Under the pieces are notes generated by a model. That model made no database searches. It was not told the origin of the DNA and was given only the letters and a program-made list of their open reading frames with translations. From positions 28,830 to 92,829 of the forward strand of contig QLIY01000291.1 of the NCBI GenBank assembly GCA_003260075.1: a DNA stretch of 64,000 bases, given 5' to 3'. A program made the translations under genes and the position numbers. The DNA is from Phallusia mammillata. Taxonomy: Eukaryota; Chordata; Ascidiacea; Phlebobranchia; Ascidiidae. Positions 1 to 13,100 of the stretch are shown here, one piece after another. The number at the start of each line of letters is the position of its first letter. The stretch's first letter is position 1.

Positions 1-1622
1 AAAAACGATTTTTTTTCCAAATATCCAGCATGTACTGTATATGACACCATTATTGAAACAGTTCAGCAGTGTATAAAAACAGTCCTATGACAAAAGGTAA
101 GAAAAAGGGTCTCTATGCAAGTATTTTGTTTGAGATAATGCACAATTTGGTTTCTTTGCAATAATTATGGGAAGTTAAAAATAACAAAAACAGGAACCAT
201 TTGAAAAAAAGTTGCTAGTAAACACCAGTCTGCAGAGTGTGGCAGCTGCACGCACGATTATTTTTTGAAAAAAAAATTTGCACATCAATTTTAAGGGGTT
301 GCACGCGGAAATTTCACCCAAAAGGCATTTAACTGTACTGCCTTGACCTCTTTTACTTATTTTGCGCCTGCTGAAATTGGCCTTGCAAGCGAACTTATGG
401 GTCGTGCATGTGGGACATGTTGGTCCTGCACGAACGAGATCTCGTCGGGAACTGCCATGTTCTGCAGACTGGAGTAAACAGAGGCACAAGCTGTAAACAT
501 TTTGTATATTTATGATCTTACCCCTACAACTGATGATTCTTGTAACACAGAATGAAACAAAGAACTATGTGCAGCAAGCAATGCTCTGTGGGCAGGAAAC
601 TTTTCGTCTGTAAGAAAAAAAATATATAAACAAGGCTATAAGTAAACAAGCTTTGTTATAATATTCTATGTCAACTTTTTGCTTGGACCTTTGCAATTAC
701 CATTACATTTTGTTGATTTTTGTGCAGTAAATAGTAATCGACAAAATATTTCTGAGTTATCTGATTTGTTTGACCTGTTAATAAGATTTTTTTTTGGCAA
801 CTTTTCTTTCCTGCTATGCTGTTAATGACTTACATATAAAAAAAAAATTGACAAATTTCAGTACACAATTAAAATTTCATACCGGAAACAAGAATGGTAA
901 CGTCGGTAAAAATGTTTTGATTTCTTTGCTTGTTTAGTTCTTCCAGGGTTCTCGCTGGATGAACCAAGGATTGTAGAACCATTTTAGCAGCCTGCAGTTG
1001 GACAACTTTAACTCCACAAAAAGCAAACGAAAACAAACACCGCTGCAATCAAAACACCAAATTACCAAATCGCATGTGTTGCTCTCTTGTCGTTTTACAG
1101 CTGTCACTCCAGTATTCACTCAGGCGTGACCAACACGTCTCAAATTTTCCACAAGACTCAAAATCACTTTTGTACAAAAGAAGATATTTGTATACAATTT
1201 ACATTAGTGTTTTTTTAATTTGATACTACCATTTTTTCATTCGTTGTGAACTTTCGTAACGTTGTTTTTTTCACTCAATACAAAACATTTTCTGTCACAA
1301 GGCGGTTTACATCACAGAGGTCACAGATACTGAGGTTGGTGAATTCCCGGGAACGGAAACCAAGTTTGATTTGTTTTTGATTTGGCACTTCATTTCATTC
1401 ATTGGTTTAACCGTTTTTCGTTGTTGTATGTATTAAATGTATTAAAACCAGTTGACTAAAGCTATTCCAACATATTCACAACTAGGGGGGGGGGTCGTTG
1501 TTGTATGTATTAAAACCAGTTGACTAAAGCTATTCCAACATATTCACAACTAATAACTGCTTTATTGGTATTGTATTGTTGGTTGAAGCTTGAATCTCGT
1601 AAACATCTGGCTTCGATGTTAA
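1..1622. other. 5' flank of mib2, no supported gene
   Basis: AT-rich, with small ORFs only and none with recognisable domains. The mib2 promoter and 5' UTR should lie at its right end, where a contig-junction-like duplication also occurs. A short open stretch at about 1301-1431 is discussed under rejected items. Confidence 0.5.
1485..1494. other. 10-G run, probable scaffold gap, upstream of mib2
   Basis: About 42 bp ending at 1484 (AAAACCAGTTGACTAAAGC ...) recurs right after the run, to about 1550, and then continues into unique sequence. Confidence 0.7.
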
Positions 1623-1637
1623 ATGTTACAAAAGAAG

Positions 1638-4600
1638 ATGGATTCAAAGTATGAAGGTAAGAATTTGCATGACTTCTTTGTATAGCAATATATTTCTTGC
1701 CCCTTGTTTAAATGTGTGTTGTTCTATTGTGTGGATAAACAGAGATTTTGGTTCATGTAATTGAAGTAATGTGGCACTTAAACCTGTTTCTATAATGTAT
1801 CAAAAATTTGGTGTAAAAAATGCTGCTTTGTATTGCTACATATAAGATGACTATAATGAGCAACTGATATTCTGCCAGAAGGAGGTTTTAGGTTCAATAT
1901 CTAGCCCATTATGAAAGTATGTTGGCTTAGATGTGCAAGATAGCACATGTTACTCAAAAGAGTTACATGTCCAAAACGAATAGTGCACTGAACATTCATA
2001 GATTCTTTCTATGATACAAAGGTGCATTAAAGAAGTCAAAATTTTGTACCACAGCATCTGTATCAAATATGCAACCCGTGATTTCCCATATTTTTTATTT
2101 ATCTTAATTGTGCAGATGATATACCATTGCTTGGATTACGTGTTGTCCGTGGACCTTCGTGGGAATGGAAGAATCAGGTATGAAGTAGAGCTAAATTTTA
2201 TATAGCGTTTTGTAACCAATGACTTTGATGCAGACAGTACTTATTTACAAAACATTTACTTTAGGGGGGCCCATGTTATCATACAATTAAAATGTTGTCT
2301 TTACCATGTTCATATTTCCTAAGGGTTGTTTAAATGCTGTTGATCAAAACTTTTTGGTAGATTAGAGTGTTGGTAGATTATGCGGTACACCTTTAATGTG
2401 GTCATGGTTTTAAACCTTACAAATATATATATGACATGATAAACCATTAGTTGGTTGGATTGGATTTAGTCACATAAAATGATGAATAGAATTTTATAAT
2501 GTTTCTGATAAACTGATAGAATGTGGTGATGTTATGGGTTAAGCATGTTATTTCTTTAACTCAAAAAAAAAACACAATAAACTTTGCACAGTACACACTT
2601 TTTGTGTGAAAAAGTCTTTCCCACTTTCAATATATTTCATTGCACTTCAAACTATGTGGGAAAATTACCATGTGAATTTATCAACACAAGGACCTTTCTA
2701 GTTCCCTGTAGTAAGTTCCCTTGCACATGTCAATTGATAGGACAAGTGTACCACAGTCTTACACAGGTGGCTTTAGGGATTATGGTGATTAATTGCTTTG
2801 GACAGAGGCATCACAGGAAACTAGTTGTCTTGCCACCGCAACACTTTCTTCTGCGCATTGGATGCAGCTTCCGACTTTGTCCACAGATATAGCTACAACA
2901 CTGGGTCATATATCTCTGTCATTATTCGAGTTAAAGCAATACTGAAGGCGCCACTTTTATCGGTACCTTGAAAGCCACGTTGACAAGCTCTTGGTGTTAA
3001 CGTTATCTGCTGTAGCATCAGTCAACGTCGTTGGCTCCGCTATGGGCCAGATGGTCATCAGAGGGTCGGCGTCGGCCTGTAATGCGAGGCCACTGATAGG
3101 GAGACGCTGCATTTTGTGAATGACGTTATATATACGTTACTTTGTTGTACCGGCAACATTTCAGTTCATCACGCCATGCGGATAAGGTTAAGTGGTTTGT
3201 GTGATGTCATGCAGTATTTCTCACATAGCCCTTACTGCAGTTTAAAGTTTAAACACATAACCAAGTTCGTTTAATATTTTTTTGAAACAACTATAACACA
3301 TCACAGGACTAATCCAACCTGCAAAACAAACTTTCATAATTTGTCTGAAAATTGAAAAAAAACATACGTAAAGAAAACCATTTTTTTGTAACTAGCCCAG
3401 TTTTATTATCAGTCTTCGAAATAATTGTTGTAAACAAGCCTAAACTGAAAGATCGATGTGATTTTCCCCAAATTTGCCCAGTGCTTACCCAGATGTCGAT
3501 TTCTTCGATGTGCCTCGTGCGTGGTGAAGGCAATTTAAAAAAAACTCGTTCGTCTCTATTGTCAATCCCGTGTTTGATAATAAACCCTAGTTAAAGCAGA
3601 TGTATTGGTCCTGTTTATTCACGCATCACAGTAATCGATCTGAGCCCACCCTAATGGCGCTGTCTATCGATTTGGCTTCATTGTGACGTAATAGGTGCAC
3701 ACAGCCTGGCGTATCAACATGTTTTACTGTTGCCAGAAGGGCAGCGTTTTCTCTTATCACCGGAATTAACTAACTGTTTGGTGTGGGGCACCCGTCGGTA
3801 TAAATGCTCGCTATGCCTTGTGTGAACAGCAGTCATCTAGTTGTGGTTAAAGAGTGCTTCATAAGTGCTATTTAGTGAGATAAATTCGACTCCCCCAAGA
3901 GCTGCAAGTCCCCTAGTCATGTTAAGTGAAATTTTAGTTTTTTGGAACTTAAATTGCAGTTTTGTGTTTAAAATATTCGAGTGTAAACGGGTATGCAGTG
4001 GCCTCATCGTAGCACGCGTCAAAAGTTTAAATAATGTGTCAATTTACTACAGAATTGCTACTAAAGAATTGTAGTTTTTTGACTTATCGAACTGTGGTAA
4101 CTTACCTGACAGCATTGTGGCAGAGTAAAAAACGCGTTGTGTGGACCTTGGTCAAGACGATATTTTCACCTTTTTCCTGCCGATTTTGTTATTGTGTAAC
4201 GCGTAGCAGAACAGAACATGACTGACCGGAGTGTTGTTTGCACTGGGGTGGTTTTGACACGTCGCCGTGTCTTGTATCAAAACATCCCAGTCCGCAATGC
4301 TAGTGTTTGGTTTCCGTTCTGTTTAAAGTATTTGTAGCTAGCTTGATGAAATAATACGAAGGTCGTGAGTTCGAATTTTGCCCAGGAAAGTGTATTGCCT
4401 TAATTAGGCTAGTACTTAAATAATTGCGTGCTCTTACAAAGTTACAAAAGCTAATGTGATGTTTTAAACGCCAATATTATAAGTTTTGGAAATAACTTGC
4501 AAAACTTATTTAAGATAAAATCTACTATGTAAAAACTGCGAAAAGTGCAATCAATTAAGTCTTGCATACTCAGCTATGCCCTTTTTCAGCCACATTAGTA

Positions 4601-7600
4601 CACTGTTATGATTCCCGGCAATATATCTGCTTTGCGACCGACAACTCGTTGCCATTTGGCCGCAGGAAGTGTTTACATGCGTCGCTGTTTGAGACAGCCA
4701 GGCAGGCTATATATACTCTGACAGTACGTACGGTGTAGTCCCACCTGGACCTGGCACAATTATGCGTGCGCGCGCGCGCATCACATCAGATTTACCTGAT
4801 GGTCCTTCGGGAATATACGTTCACCTTCACAATAGTACAGAACTGGTCAGGCTTGGTTACTATGTAGATAATTTGCTAGGGTCGCTGAAAGGTGATATAA
4901 CGTTACCCTCGGCCTAAAGATTGCGCTGCAAGGGATAGCTCATGCATAATAGATTGAAAGTTCGATGTGGCGTTGCGTGCGTGCAAAACGACTGCATAAC
5001 TGAGCTGACATTATAATAAGCAGCTGGTAGACGAAGCAGTTTAAGCAAGTTTTTGAAGCAGTACACCGGTGTTATGAATTAAATTATGTGTCTAGACATC
5101 AGTTACTGTCCTGGTAAACTGTTACAGTAAAACAGTTAGTGTTTTTATTGTTCATTAAGTTTTTTGTGCCTAGTTACGAAAATAATCTATTAGTTTGCAG
5201 ACGCAAATGTTCAACAAGTTTTTTAATTGAAGGGCAGTTTTTTTCTTAAAAATAGTGGAAGGAACTAAGTTTACGTCCAATGTAAGGCACAGTAACTGTA
5301 TGAGGTCGAATCAAGTTTCGTTTTTGTGTTCCATTTTCGCGATCGACTTTATGCACCCTGTATATAGTTCCTCAGTCAATTAGATGACCGAAGAACATAA
5401 GACAGTATCCAATTTCTTTTTTGAAATTAGCTCATCGCAGTGAAAGAAAAGAAATGCATTCTTATGTCAGGCCCGTATGATTGTCAGCATCTCAAATGGA
5501 AGGTTTTTTCCTAAAAACAAAGCAATTTATTGTGAAATATGGCTAAAACTTGGAATTGACGCCTTGACAAACAAACCACCTTACAACCCGCTGTATTCGT
5601 TGTTTAGAATTTTACGAACCACAACTTGCTGAATGTAATCAATTGGATTACCTTGGTTTCAAACAATTACAAGTGGTGACACGTTGGTTCCAGATGCCCG
5701 TATTTTCTACTTGCTAAATTTTCTGTTGATATCTATGTGCAAGGATGGGTCAAATGCTGCCCTGCGCAACCTCAAAGGTGAATACAGGGTTAAAGTTAAA
5801 GTTAAAGTTAGTTATTTCTGTATGTCCTCGAACTATTTTGACGATGTTTATGAAGAGATGACATGTGTTTTCGGTCAAGCCTAAATATACGTTGCAAGTT
5901 CGACAAAATACTTTATGTTGTGACCCTTTTAGCCAGTTTTGCAGTTAAAAAATACTGCCTTTGTGCAGATTCATACAGTCGTTCTTCGAACTTTGTTCAC
6001 CTAAATTAAACTGTTCTTTCCTGCCTGTAATAAAACTTTATTGCCTATATTTGAAAACCCAAATATTGAATAACCGCGGTTCGAAATTGCCTAATAAAGT
6101 TTTGCATTTAAAGTAGGCTATTGTTCGATGTCGTTTTCGATCACAACACATTCCGTGTTCAAATAAATTGGTAAGTTCTCAATTCTAGGCAAATACGAAA
6201 CTGGGTTTAATTTACATTTTCCAGTTGTTTTTCCTCTTCGTTACAAGTTAATAATGACGTTTGCCTGACATTATATCAGTCCGCATTTTTTGCAAAAGGA
6301 AATATCTTGCCTCTTCTTACGGCTCACTTGTAATTTGTTGTGCACTTGTAAAACTAACTGCAGAAAACAGAAGTTTGACGATTTTGCTAATGTCGTTCTG
6401 GTAGCAATTAAATGACTTTTCACAATGGTGGTTCAACGTTGCTCATCGTCTTAATCGGGAAATCCAGACATCTGGTTTACCTTTGTCGTATTCCAGAGGG
6501 ATAAACGCTCCCATTCCTGGCAGTATGCGTAACTTTAACTGTTATAATTTTTTTGCCAGTATATGAAGCAAAGGTTGTGTTGGGTAATTGTATATTTAGT
6601 ATCTAAACGTTACGAAATTGTTAATTTTTTCCAACCGTAACGTATTTGTATGTGTAGTTTTACTAAAATTACAACAACGAAGTATTGTTGTGTAATTGAT
6701 TTTTCGCTGGAAACACCCTAGTAGCGGAGTAACTTGACAAATTGGAATGGTAAACACCCAATCATTGGGAAACCACCTACTTTTGTTGTTATTGATTCAC
6801 TCCAATCAACTTTGCTCGTTCAGCGATGTACTTGAGAATTTACTGAAATTAGACATTACATAAGTGTAGGTTAAAATGTCAGTACAACCAAGCATTGCTC
6901 ATTGCTGCGAACCTGTCATTGATTCTTCGACCAAAAACCTAAGCGGATTTTTTTCAACCCTGTATAAAAGTTAATAAGTTGAACACCTCAACTAAAGCAC
7001 TTTCGGGCTTTGTACTGTCCACCTAAGATATAAATATCATTGTTGATCTACTATAACCTCATTACCCAACTACCAAACTCATAGTGATGTTAACTGTCCG
7101 GATTGCATCTCCAGGACAACGGCGAAGGGAACGTTGGTACAGTGATCGAAGTTGGTCGAAGTGGAAGTAGGACTCCGGACAAGACGGTTGTAGTTCAGTG
7201 GGATTGTGGAATCAGGACCAACTACAGGATTGGCCACGGGGGAGCTCATGACCTGTTGGTTCTTGACAGCGCATTGTCAGGTAACGCGCGTTTTGGCGGG
7301 TTTGTAATCACTTGCAACTTATTTCATAATTTGGTTGCATAAACCCCCAAATGATACCATATTATGAAGGTTTAAAGTAACTGGTTTCACATTTCCTTTT
7401 AGTCGACTGATGCATGTATTTTTTGTAAATGCATTAGGGGAACCAAATTTGCTTGGTTTCAAATAAAATGGTTCAATTTTTAGGTACATTGGGGGGGGGG
7501 AAGTCGACTGATAGCATGTATTTTTTGCAAATGCATTAGGGGAGCCAAATTTGCTTGGTTTCAAATAAAATGGTTCAATTTTTAGGTACATTTTTCTGGG

Positions 7601-10040
7601 ATATAATTTAATTTCGATGAAACTTGTGTTTTTAAATTTATTTTCGTTGCTGTGAAACTTGCACAAAGGATTTTGTTGTTTATTTTAATATTACATATGC
7701 TTTCTGCCATATATCCTTTAGTTTAGTGTGTTTGGTACAAAGAATAAAAACAGTCAAAAAGCAATGCAATTTTTTGTTGTTTTTTGTCAAAACAAATGAC
7801 AGTTAATTAAAAACGTCTTTTTTACATTTGCAATTTGGTGCAAGCCTCCACAGAGGTGCCTGCGTTTGACCTTGCCGCTTGTCAAATCAATTTCGCCGCC
7901 CATTGTTAGATTTTTTACCCGTTTTGTCTGTGTTGTTGATGTTGGCATACGATAGCCGACAGAGTGTCGCCAACCACAAAATTCTTGATTCCTGTTTTGA
8001 AAATCGCACTTGCGCCATACATCGAGATATTGTTAACTATTGCGGTCTGTACAAATATTTACTTTGAACGAATTTATCCGATTAAGCCATTGGGACGAGA
8101 CAACCCTTAAAATCGAGTTTATCCATTACTGTGATTTTAATTTATGCAACTTTATAACTTAATATGCTTCATATTTTGGAATGTTTTTGCAATGTTTTGA
8201 ATTGGATTACCAGGTCTTCTTAGTTTGGTTTTACAATGTACCCTGTTTATTCGCTTAACAAACACTGCATTTTATCAAAGCATACCATTGAACCGAGCTC
8301 ACATGTTAATTTAACGAAGTCAAGGATTATGTTCGTTAACACAACGTATTTAGTTGTGTCATGCATGCACCGAGGACTGAAAATATTTACAGTATTAAGA
8401 TCAATGTCCTTATTTGTGACATGACCGACTTTAATAAGTCACGATGCGTTTTGCTTGACATGAAATTTATTCGTATCTGTTTCAAGTTGTGCGTTTTTAG
8501 CCGATTTGCAACCGATCGCCGACCAAACCGCCCATTTCACCACCAGTGATCAGATTATTTGACCTTTTAAGTTGACCCTTAGTTACTTAACGATCCTTTG
8601 CATTTCACGACTACATGACCACATCTTGTTTGGTTGGTTTGTGGCACCTTATTTGGTCTCACGCTTTGCAAACAAACAGACAATCCCTGTTAATACCACC
8701 AAGGCAACCAAATCGCATTTCTTGCCTTGTTAAGTGGCAAGGTTGTGGAGCCAATACAAACGTACCAAGAAAATACGATTATCGCTTATTTAACAAAAAA
8801 TGTCTGCTGGTATTTACTAAGTTTATAAGGTACTTCACATTCTGGAAGTATAAATAACAGTAAAATATATAATGGCGTAATATGGTAGGATTAAATATAA
8901 ATAGATTACCAAAAATTATAATCTATCGCATTGAAATTGTTTGCTGTAAGTTTCGGGAAGTTTTCAAGTATTATCATTCATGATGTCCGAAAGCAGTTTT
9001 AGGCCATTTTGTTTGTTTTGAAAACATATACCTTTTAGGCATCAAACATCCTGAACGAAGATGCGACGCTTGTAAGAAATTCGGCATCAGGGGAACCAGA
9101 TGGCAATGCACGGAATGCCCGAATTGCGATCTATGTACCAGATGTTATATGACAAACAAACACAATATACACCACAAGTTCAAACGTTACGACAACTGTC
9201 GGTCTATCGGGTAAGCTGGCCTGTTTGTAACAGCAAGCTTTGGTGCTGCATTCAACTGCGTACTCTTGAAGATGTTAAACTTTTCGTGTGTGGTTGATGG
9301 CAGGCCTCCAAACATGGCTTTTAGACCTTAGACGTGTTGGAATGCGCGGTTATAAACCAGCTAACTGAAGGCCCTCAAGACAAACATGTTAGTTTGTCTA
9401 AATCCACTTAAGCAGTGATTTGGTAATTTTTTTAAAATTGTGTTACTTTGAATGTTGTTTACTAAATATAAAAATCCCTTAAATTTTGTGCTTCGCAAAA
9501 ACTGTCATGTGTCTAAATCAGCGGTTCCCAAACTGGGGTCCGCGGTCCTTTAGGGGTCCGTGAGGCAATTTTGGGGGGACCGCGAAGCGGTTGAAGTAAT
9601 TCTATAATCTTATTTGGCGTCAGTTTGTGCCACTAAATAAGTTTAAATCAAAGTAGAATTGAGAATCGACTGTCTCCATTGCTAAACAATGGCCTTTATT
9701 GAATGACAACTATCAAAAATGCAATTGTTCGCGCACAATCGTAATGTTTTTGTCTTGTTTGTGATATCACATGCTGTCTTTGAATGATTGTTATGCGCAA
9801 TTTTGCATAACTAGCTAAAATCCTGCAATCAACTTTCGTTTTTATGAAATACGCATTCCGGCTTAAGGATCGCGAGCCCTCGAAATAATGGCAAAGGGAC
9901 CGTTTTGAAAAAAACATGAAAAAGTTTGGGAACCACTGATTTAACAGGACATTTAAACAGTCTAAATTTGCAGCTTCAAGGAAAGCTCCAATCGATACAC
10001 GAGATGTGGAGGTATATAAAGGCCTTTGAAACAAAATTGC

Positions 10041-10111
<71 letters not shown>

Positions 10112-13100
10112 TTGCTGTTTTTTGCGAATATATGTATATATATGCAAGAACTTTTTAAAACGTGTGCGTGTATTTGTCAATTTGAAATTTTAAACTTTTG
10201 TGTCAACAACTAACCCCCAGGAACTGTTCTTCGCAGGAGAAACCTCTCTGCCCGACACGGCCAATCGCAATTACAAAGCCTTGGACTGTACAAGGGCGCA
10301 AGAGTCGTCAGGGGTTACCACTGGGAGTGGGGTGACCAGGACGGGGGCAAAAATCGCAGCGGGATCATCACCCACCTGTGGTAAGTCGCACAATGCTGTA
10401 TAAGCTAAGCACAAGGCATACGAGGTACGGACCCAAGTTAAAACCTTTAAAACTAAAGCGTAATAAATGAATTTTGGTTTTTATTGACAAGGTTTTTTAT
10501 TTATTTTTAATTCCTTTATATATTTTTGAAGAATATGCAGGAAATTAATTCTTTTACATGCTTCGGTTTAATTATAACCCTTTTGTATGGAATCAAATGA
10601 AAATTTTGTTTACAAAGTTTATTTTCTAGAACTTGAAGTGAATGCCTGCCACTTAATTTCATTTTTAAATTTTCCTGTGTGGCATATATTCCATGTTGCC
10701 AAATACCAGCCGCAGGAAACTAAAATAAATCCACTTACGTGCTTCAAAATACACTCGTACAGTGTATTTCTCATCTGACAGACAAGCTAGTCATCACCCA
10801 AATGGCCGAGCTAGGTTAAAACGTATTTGCTAATGGCGACAGTTCCGTGTTATTCATTTCACTGCAAAACATTATCCCCACGTTCTTTGCCTTGCGGTCA
10901 GCGCCAAAAAACGGTGCCCACAGAGACGCATTGAACCATACGATTTCGATGTCAAATGTTGTTTGAAGTGATTTCAGACAGGGGAGTGGGACAAGTGTAG
11001 GTCAAAGGTCAAATAAGGGCGTTTCGGGGTTATATGCGTGTAAACTTACAATAGGTGGGGCAGCGGTTTCGTTCGAGTTTTAGGATCTGTTAAAACGGCT
11101 TTGCGGTATCCGTTTGAATAGAACTGCTATTGTTTTGCATTTTGCATGTAGGTGGCGTTGGCAATGTAAGCTTTCGTCAAGTTTAAGTTGACGACATGGT
11201 CATTTCTCTTTACCAGACTTTGTTTGCCATGGCTCGTGCTTAGAAACGCTTGACGTGTACTCAGCTTTATTAAAGACACAGTGACTATGAAATTTGTATG
11301 AACTGAATTGTTTGCACAATTTATAACCACAACATTACATATATTCTGTAAAGCTTAACACTGTGTGAGATAGGCGATGCCAAAACAACGATAATATATG
11401 TATGTTTTGCCGTCCTTTCAAACCTTTTGCGGTAATTTTAATTTCAGCTCTTTGTTTTTGTTTGTCATATAATTGCAAATTTTGACTCATTGTTTTATTG
11501 AATTAGAGACCTTAATATGGCAAAATATTTTACTTTGTTTGTAACAACCAGTCAAAAAATTGGCAAGCAACAAGAGCGAGGTATTACGCGAGGATAATTT
11601 TTTTTTGTTTAGTTGCCAATTTAAATTTGTTTATTCTTAAAAGAACTATTTTTACAACTTTGATTACTGTTCTGATGTAACCGAAGTAATGTATGCGCCT
11701 AGGCCCCCAAGAAAGGTGTAGATTTTAATCCTTAAACTATTCACTTCCGAAATCAATTCGCTCTATATGAGCTCAGCTGCACCTGTGCTTGTTCCAACCC
11801 CATTTTAAATTATTATCCTGACAAGATTTGACAGAATGTGACGTCATATCGACGTAGAACGGTTATCTGCCAGCGGATCTAATTTGAGCCAATGTACTTC
11901 GGAGAAAAGTGGCAAAGTTGAGCTTGTTGCTAAAGCTGTAATTTACTGGACGATTGGAATCACAACTGCCTTGCGTGTCATGCACAGATCTCAATCATTT
12001 GAGGCAGAAGATGATCTGATATAAAGACAGGGGTTTCATTGAACTCTATAAATTCGGGCGTGTCCATAGCGTGGTCGAAGATTTATTTTTTGATAACCTT
12101 TTCAATCGGTGTTATGGAATTAATATGATAAGGAAGATAAACTTGAACGAAATAACACTTTTTCTGCAAAAACTGGACAAAAACAGTATACATGCGACAA
12201 GTATTTTATGTATGTATCTGCCCCGTGTAGCATTATAAAACCATGGCCGAAACCCAAAATTAGGATAATTATTAACCCACATAGCAATATTTCCGCTAGG
12301 ACAAACATATTTTAAAAAATGTTTTGTTTTATTTTTCCGCACCTCAGAAGGGTGTTTGTTTTTCCGACGTATTAGTAAACGACGTAATTTTTGACGGTGA
12401 CTTTGATTGACGTACCGGTGCTTGGAATCACAATACCATCAACAACAGTTGTTAGCGTGTCTCTTGGGGATTTTGGTACACCGAAGGTTTTAATTCGGGC
12501 CGTAATGGGTGGTTGCGTTTTGTGATTTGACTTTATTGGAAAGCAATATAACCACTGTCACTAATTTAGACTCGCATTTAGAGCTAAATCTGTTTACCAC
12601 TGCAAATACTACACTATATTTTGCTATTTTATTGGTGATATGAGTTGATTACTATAATAGATATTTGTTTCTCTGATTTAGACAATAGCGCAATGCTGAG
12701 TTCGGGCGTGAGATCACGAACTATAGTTCAGCATTATAATGCTGTCTGTATTTGCGAGTCGAAACACATTTGTTGTTGTTTTTCCATTTTTAAATTGAGC
12801 TCTTCTTTAACGTTTAAATTATACCTGAGGGATTCGAAAGTTATTATATTTGTTCATCAGATTCTCCTGTGTTGAGGCCAATGCATTACTCTAGGTCAGC
12901 ACTATGTGTCGACGGCCTTATCTTGACTTTGACATCTTGTGGATCATACCGTTACTCAATTACTATCATAACTGTTAACAACTCTATTGTAAAATACTTT
13001 ACTCTATCGGCTGTGAACAGTTTTTATCTTTGCGTAAGTGACGTAGCAAATTAGTGCAACACCCTCAACCCTTCCCAGGCTTGGGAATAACGACAAGGCT

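Noticed and set aside
1301-1431. Open stretch after a CACAAG acceptor (AVYITEVTDTEVGEFPGTE) resembling a terminal exon
   Set aside because: No domain, no partner exon upstream in the window, and its C-terminal part is low-complexity; too little to call a gene.
3780-3850. TATAAAT with GC-rich surroundings as a promoter for a gene inside mib2 intron 2
   Set aside because: No ORF or exon with any support follows it.
4360-4385. Possible tRNA B box (GAGTTCGAATTT)
   Set aside because: No A box or acceptor stem at the right distance; at most a worn SINE.
9926-10213. ORFs encoding poly-Gly (+) or poly-Pro (-) across 10043-10108
   Set aside because: They are translations of a G run that looks like a gap filler; the same applies to ORFs over 41722-41774, 46344-46377 and 57214-57289.
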